Both the position numbers and the translations under genes were made by a program. 64,000 nucleotides of DNA from CAVRUD01 sp963724285 (GTDB lineage Bacteria; Chloroflexota; Chloroflexia; Thermomicrobiales; UBA6265), in the NCBI GenBank assembly GCA_963724285.1, contig CAVRUD010000012.1, forward strand, positions 236,864 through 300,863, read 5' to 3'. This document shows positions 59,853-64,000 of the stretch, piece by piece (the stretch's first letter is position 1; every line of letters starts with the position of its first letter). A model generated the notes under the pieces. The model saw nothing but the letters and a program-made list of their open reading frames with translations, ran no database searches and was not told the origin of the DNA.

Positions 59853-60694
59853 CCGCCGCCACCGCGGGGACCGCCGCGCGATTCTCGCTGCAGACCGGCG
59901 GCGCTGAAGACGCCGGGCCCGACGTGCTCGGTCTCTGGGCAATCACCGGCGCGGACCCGCCGTCCGTGTCGTTCGAGCCGGGCGCGGCTCTCGCCCCGGA
60001 GGGCTTCTCGACGTGGCGCGTCGATCTCCCGGCCGATCCACGCGTGGCCGATGCAATCCTGAGCGCTGCGGAGGCCCGGGTCGCGGCGGCGGACGCGGTC
60101 CTGGCGACCGTCCCGGCGATGCTGGTCGATGTCGGTCGGCGCTGGCAAGAGGCGCGGACGGCGCCGGTCGCCTTCGGTCCCGCAATGGTTGCGCCCGCGC
60201 CGTCGGTTCCCGAGGCCAGGCTCCTGACCACCCTCGACGAGCTTTGGGGTGCGGGCGTCCCGGGCGCCTACGGCCCGGTCGATACGCTGATCGGCGTGGG
60301 GAGAGCGGCGACCGCGGAGTTCGATGCGTTCGTCGCGCGCGTGAGGCGGGCGGTGCTCGCATACGCGCGGGTCGAAACCCGGGAAGAGGGCCAGCTGCTG
60401 GCGGAGACCGTGGTGGGCTGGAGCGGCGACGCCCGCACCGTGGTCGGTACCGGACTGGACTCGGCACGGGCGGCGCGGCACGGGCGAATGCTGACGTTGG
60501 CGATGGCCTCCCGAGCGGCGATGCTGCGCACGATTGCCCTCGCGGCCCGGGGGGCCGTGATCCTGGCCACGTTCTCCAGTGGGGTCGGGGCAGTGGCCGC
60601 GGTCCCGGCAGCCTGGCGATTTATCCACGACGTGCTTGCGTTGGTCAGGACGGACCAGGCGGGCGGACAAGGGGAGGTATTCGGTGGCAGGTGA
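59849..60694 (+). CDS. Unknown protein with C-terminal hydrophobic segment, partner of the peptidase
   Basis: A 281-residue protein whose GTG start overlaps the peptidase stop (GTGA). The Ala/Val-rich helical body (about 70-220) has no motif I recognise. Residues about 225-262 (ALAARGAVILATFSSGVGAV and the following AAVPAAW) are hydrophobic and could form one or two membrane segments. The middle position between protease and adaptor-like gene suggests it is a substrate or effector, but nothing in the sequence proves this. Its 3' end overlaps the third gene by 11 bp. Confidence 0.65.
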   Translation: MTAATAGTAARFSLQTGGAEDAGPDVLGLWAITGADPPSVSFEPGAALAPEGFSTWRVDLPADPRVADAILSAAEARVAAADAVLATVPAMLVDVGRRWQEARTAPVAFGPAMVAPAPSVPEARLLTTLDELWGAGVPGAYGPVDTLIGVGRAATAEFDAFVARVRRAVLAYARVETREEGQLLAETVVGWSGDARTVVGTGLDSARAARHGRMLTLAMASRAAMLRTIALAARGAVILATFSSGVGAVAAVPAAWRFIHDVLALVRTDQAGGQGEVFGGR

Positions 60695-61049
60695 GTTCGA
60701 GAACGTGATCCGCGGAGCCGCGGTCAAGATCGCCCAGTACGTCGAGGACGCCGCCTCGTTGCGGGTCGAGACCTACTACGCCGAGATCGCCGCTGGCGAC
60801 ACCCTGGCCGTGCAGATCGGGTCGGAAGCGGAGCCGGACCTCACCGGGTTCAAGCTGGCCGCGGTGACGATCACCAAGCTGGACGGCGACTGCCGCGCCG
60901 TGATCCCGGTTCGCGCCGGGGCGGGCGGCCAGCTGGAGCCCGACTCTGCCCTGCTCGACCTCCACGAACGCAACGTCAATGCGGCCGTCGAGTACCGGGC
61001 GCGCGTCCTGAACGCCCTGGTCGGAGCGTTGCCTCTGCGCGCCAGGTAG
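60684..61049 (+). CDS. Small protein homologous to the C-terminal domain of the peptidase
   Basis: A 121-residue protein. GTG 60684 follows GGGGAGG by 6 bp and overlaps the end of the preceding gene. Aligned with peptidase residues 585-697 it shares the pattern T-x-x-K-x-DGD, then D-[ST]-AL-x-x-[IL]-H and a final R-A/helix; for example AAVTITKLDGDCRAVIP against ALTRIKIDGDVVAYVP, and DSALLDLH against DTALWAIH. A stand-alone copy of a protease-linked domain suggests homotypic binding or inhibition of the protease. Function is not otherwise known. Confidence 0.7.
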   Translation: MAGEFENVIRGAAVKIAQYVEDAASLRVETYYAEIAAGDTLAVQIGSEAEPDLTGFKLAAVTITKLDGDCRAVIPVRAGAGGQLEPDSALLDLHERNVNAAVEYRARVLNALVGALPLRAR

Positions 61050-61260
61050 CAGGTAGCAGGTAAGCACGCAGCGCGAGGACGTACGGCGCGACCCGTTCAG
61101 GCGACGTCGCCGCCGTGCGTCTGCTCGCCCGTGCGATGCGCCGGGGTCCCCGTTGGACCGCGGGCCGCGTCCACCGATGGACGGTCGGGGCATGTGGGTG
61201 CGTCCCTCGGGAGCGTCGGTCTAGAGCGCTCGCGGCAACGGTTGGCCGCGTCCGCATGCC

Positions 61261-61282
61261 GCCCGGGATCGACATCCCGGGC
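61261..61282. repeat. GCCCGGGATCGACATCCCGGGC palindrome
   Basis: Short palindrome of the CCCGGG family. The surrounding space 61050-61491 contains no gene that I can support. Confidence 0.6.
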
Positions 61283-61491
61283 GACCGCACGGACGTCCCT
61301 CCGGGACCGAGCACGGGGTGGCACGGCGGTGGCCAAGGGTTTCGGCGAGCGCTTCAGTCACAGCATCCACGACACAGAGCAGTCAGATCAGTGGCCGACA
61401 ACGACGGGCACGCCTCGACAGAACTCACTTGGTGAGCATGCACCCGAACAGGTGCGCTTGCCGCGTCTTTTCGGTAGCGATCGGTCGATCC

Positions 61492-61806
61492 TTACCGCGC
61501 CGACACCAGGAGGTGCTCGACGCCCGACGCGGCCGTGGCCCGGGCGATGAAGGTCTCGGTCGAGATGACGTCGGCCGTGCCGTCGGCCAGGACGACCAAC
61601 GTGGCCAGGTGGTCCAGCAGGCGCCGCAGCCGCGCGTCAGCACGATCTTGCCCGGCGGGCTGTGCGGCCGGTCCTCGCCGCCGCCCAGCCGCCGCAGCCG
61701 CCGCACCTCGCCCACTCCAGGGCGACGCCCAGGCCGAAGAGGAAGCCGGCCGCCACCCAGCCCAGCGCCACGGCCAACCGGGCGGCATCGTGGGCCAGCA
61801 CCTGGC
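61492..61806 (-). pseudogene. Small broken membrane protein
   Basis: Read on the minus strand over three frames: a transmembrane segment (AARLAVALGWVAAGFLFGLG), a basic stretch (RRLRRLGGGEDRPHSPPGK) and a C-terminus RRLLDHLATLVVLADG ... EHLLVSAR before the stop at 61492. At least two frame changes are needed (near 61725 and 61640). The family is not recognised. It may be a decayed gene or one with sequencing errors. Beyond it, 61807-62177 shows nothing. Confidence 0.4.
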
Positions 61807-62177
61807 CCTGTCACAGAATCCGGCCCCAACCCCCGATTCTCGCGCTTCCCGTTACGTCCGGATGTCAGGCATCGACGCTTGACAGGGCAGCGGCGCCTCG
61901 GACATGCTTAGGAATCGTTAACGGGCAAATGTCGGAGTTGCCGGCGGTGCGCTGTTGCGGCGTCCCGACGCGTTGCCGCTCGATGCGGGTCCGCGGATGG
62001 CACCTTGCCGGTGCATCACCAACGTGGCTGCCGCAAGCCGTTCGCCCGCGTTCAACGTGCGGTCCCTGCCGAGCGCAGGTACGGCACGACGGCTCTGGAA
62101 CGCGAGGTGCACAGCGCCGCGGCAACGTCGAGTGACACCCGGAGGCATCTGATGGATGCGAGGCGGCGCATGACCGG

Positions 62178-63920
62178 GTGAGCGCGCCAGGACGTACGCA
62201 CGTGCGCTGGGTGCCGGGGATCCTGGTATTCCGGCGATACCAGCGATCATGGGTGCGCGACGATCTTGTTGCCGGCCTCGTACTGGCCGCGCTCCTGGTT
62301 CCCCAGGGTATGGCCTACGCGAAACTCGCGGGCCTCCCCGCCGTCCACGGTCTCTACGCGACCCTGGTGCCCCTTCTCGCCTACGCGATCCTGGGCCCGT
62401 CACGCATCCTGGTGCTTGGGCCAGACTCTGCCGTAGCGCCGGTTGTCGCCGCCGCGATCATTCCGATCGCCGGCGACAACATGGACGAGCGCGTCGCCCT
62501 GGCCGGTCTCCTCGCGGTTCTCGTCGGTGGGATTTGCATCGCCGGCGGGGTCGCCGGCTTCGGTTTCGTCACCGATCTCATCTCGAAACCGGTGCGGATC
62601 GGATACCTCGCGGGCATCGCCGTCAGCGTTACCGTCAGCCAGATCCCCAGCCTGCTTGGCTTCGATGTCGAGGGGAGCGGGTTCCTCAGCGACCTGACCG
62701 GACTGGTTCGCAACCTGGATGAGACCGATCTCGCCTCCCTGGTCTTGGGCGGCGGATCACTTGTCCTCATCGTGATAACTCGAATGATCGAGCCGCGGAT
62801 CCCTTCGGCCCTGATCGCGATGGCGGTGACCGGTCTCGCGGTTAGCTGGCTCGATCTCTCGATTGAGACGGTTGGCTCCATTCCCAGCGGCCTGCCGACA
62901 TTCGCCGTTCCCAATTCGGACTCGAGTGAGATCGGCGGCCTGACGCTCACGGCGTTCGCCCTGGCCCTGCTGGCGTTTGCGGACACCAGTGTGTTGTCCC
63001 GCAGTTACGCGGCGCGGTTCGGCGACGACGTCGACCAGAACCAGGAACTCCTGGCGCTCGGCTCAGCCAACCTTGCCACGGGCTTCTTCCAGGGATTCCC
63101 GATCTCCAGCAGCTCGTCACGCACGCCGGTCGCCGAGTCGGCCGGCGCGAAAACCCAGCTCACATGCCTCATCGGTGCGATCGGCCTCGGTGCGATTCTC
63201 GTCTTCGCGAGCGGACTCTTCGATAACCTACCATCCGCCGTGTTGGCTGCCATCGTGATCTCAGCGATGATCGGCTTGGTGGACCTGGCGGGTTTTCGCA
63301 GGCTCTCTCGCGTCCATCGCGGCGATTTCTTGCTCGCGCTGACGTGCTTTTTCGGCGTCACACTCTTCGGCGTCCTCTGGGGAATGGGAATCTCGATTGG
63401 GCTCTCGGTCCTGGCATTCCTCTGGCGCGCATGGCATCCCTACGACGCGGTACTCGGTCGAGCGACCGGTGTCAAGGGCTATCACGACCTTACTCGCTAT
63501 CCGGAAGCGAAGCAGATCCCGGGGCTCATCCTTTATCGGTTCGATGCCCCGCTCTTCTTCGCCAACGCGACGATCTTCCGAGAGCGGCTCCTCGCCACCG
63601 TGGGCGACAGCGAGATTCCCGTCAAGATGATCGTGGTTGCGGCCGAACCGATTACCGACCTCGACTCGACCGCGGCCGACATGCTGGCTGACCTCGATCA
63701 CGACCTCGAGACCAAGGGAGTCGAGCTGGCGTTCGCCGAAATGAAGGACCCCGTCAAGGACCGCCTGCGGCGCTTCGGCCTGGAGGAGCGAATCGGGCAC
63801 GAGCGTTTCTATCCGACCATCGGAGTCGCCGTTCGCCGTTTCGTTGAGGAGCACGATGTCCAGTGGGTGGACTGGGAGGACGAGGAGGATCAGTTGCTTT
63901 CGGTAGGCAATCCAAACTGA
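62178..63920 (+). CDS. SulP (SLC26)-family anion transporter with STAS domain
   Basis: A 580-residue inner-membrane transporter for sulfate, bicarbonate or other anions. The N-terminal signature is LVAGLVLAALLVPQGMAYAK, followed by LAGLPAVHGLYATLVP; about 10-14 transmembrane helices run to residue 425. The C-terminal cytoplasmic STAS domain has FFANATIFRERL and DLDSTAADMLADL. GTG 62178 is used. No sulfate-assimilation gene is next to it. The last 80 bp of the window show no gene. Confidence 0.92.
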   Translation: MSAPGRTHVRWVPGILVFRRYQRSWVRDDLVAGLVLAALLVPQGMAYAKLAGLPAVHGLYATLVPLLAYAILGPSRILVLGPDSAVAPVVAAAIIPIAGDNMDERVALAGLLAVLVGGICIAGGVAGFGFVTDLISKPVRIGYLAGIAVSVTVSQIPSLLGFDVEGSGFLSDLTGLVRNLDETDLASLVLGGGSLVLIVITRMIEPRIPSALIAMAVTGLAVSWLDLSIETVGSIPSGLPTFAVPNSDSSEIGGLTLTAFALALLAFADTSVLSRSYAARFGDDVDQNQELLALGSANLATGFFQGFPISSSSSRTPVAESAGAKTQLTCLIGAIGLGAILVFASGLFDNLPSAVLAAIVISAMIGLVDLAGFRRLSRVHRGDFLLALTCFFGVTLFGVLWGMGISIGLSVLAFLWRAWHPYDAVLGRATGVKGYHDLTRYPEAKQIPGLILYRFDAPLFFANATIFRERLLATVGDSEIPVKMIVVAAEPITDLDSTAADMLADLDHDLETKGVELAFAEMKDPVKDRLRRFGLEERIGHERFYPTIGVAVRRFVEEHDVQWVDWEDEEDQLLSVGNPN

Positions 63921-64000
63921 CTTACCGCCCGTCGACGGCCCGGTCCCGCGCGAATGGCGGCGGTGATAGTCGTCGATGTTTGGGGCGCAGTGCCCGGGGT

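Overview
The window is high-GC DNA from a bacterium that most resembles Chloroflexota of the Thermomicrobia/Sphaerobacter type. This placement is an inference from gene style, a class Ic ribonucleotide reductase, and intergenic spaces packed with palindromic repeats; no rRNA or tRNA gene was seen to confirm it. Most genes are chromosomal metabolism. There is no CRISPR array, phage module or complete transposon.

Layout. 1-5.5 kb: class Ic ribonucleotide reductase (nrdA, nrdB) and metE. 5.7-9.5 kb: a small secreted protein, ispH, a HicAB toxin-antitoxin pair and an amidohydrolase. 10-18.3 kb: a dispersed protein-bound sulfur-carrier route to cysteine (rhodanese-MoeB activator, JAMM protease, CysO-like carrier, CysM-like synthase), with threonine synthase, an SMP-30-like lactonase, a cupin region and a MarR regulator between them. 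18.6-25.4 kb: an RpiR-type regulator, an M20 peptidase and two related cell-surface proteins enclosed by a 240-bp inverted repeat pair, then a metallophosphoesterase and a ParB-like protein. 25.8-31.4 kb: minus-strand genes including a Gfo/Idh/MocA dehydrogenase, a sugar isomerase/epimerase and an SDR, followed by a Uma2 protein, a nucleotidyltransferase and a decayed ABC permease. 31.8-35.3 kb: an intact sugar ABC transporter (binding protein and two permeases). 35.7-47.3 kb: an SDR, a penicillin-acylase-family Ntn hydrolase, a CNNM/CBS membrane protein, a SWIM-protein gene cluster, VapBC, a Rieske-DUF2231 protein and an APH-like kinase. 47.6-57.5 kb: aconitase, a GMC oxidoreductase, an hsdM with no hsdS or hsdR beside it and a divergent Fic gene, a Uma2 protein and an enolase-superfamily dehydratase. 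57.8-63.9 kb: a three-gene module around a caspase/gingipain-like peptidase, then a SulP anion transporter.

The best candidate for an undescribed system is the module at 57759-61049. A clan-CD-like cysteine peptidase, a protein with a hydrophobic C-terminus and a 121-residue protein overlap head to tail. The small protein is related to the C-terminal domain of the peptidase, an arrangement that recalls adaptor-domain pairing in bacterial programmed-death and immunity modules.

Two features cut across the window. At least five families of palindromic or inverted repeats fill the spaces between genes; some lie so close to genes that they supply stop codons, likely ribosome-binding sequence, or extra C-terminal residues. 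Many conserved genes carry single-base frame breaks (nrdA, nrdB, metE, moeZ-like, uma2, cysM, phosphoesterase, nucleotidyltransferase, penicillin acylase, Rieske, APH, hsdM, fic). These look more like sequencing or assembly indels than true pseudogenes, but that cannot be settled from the sequence alone.
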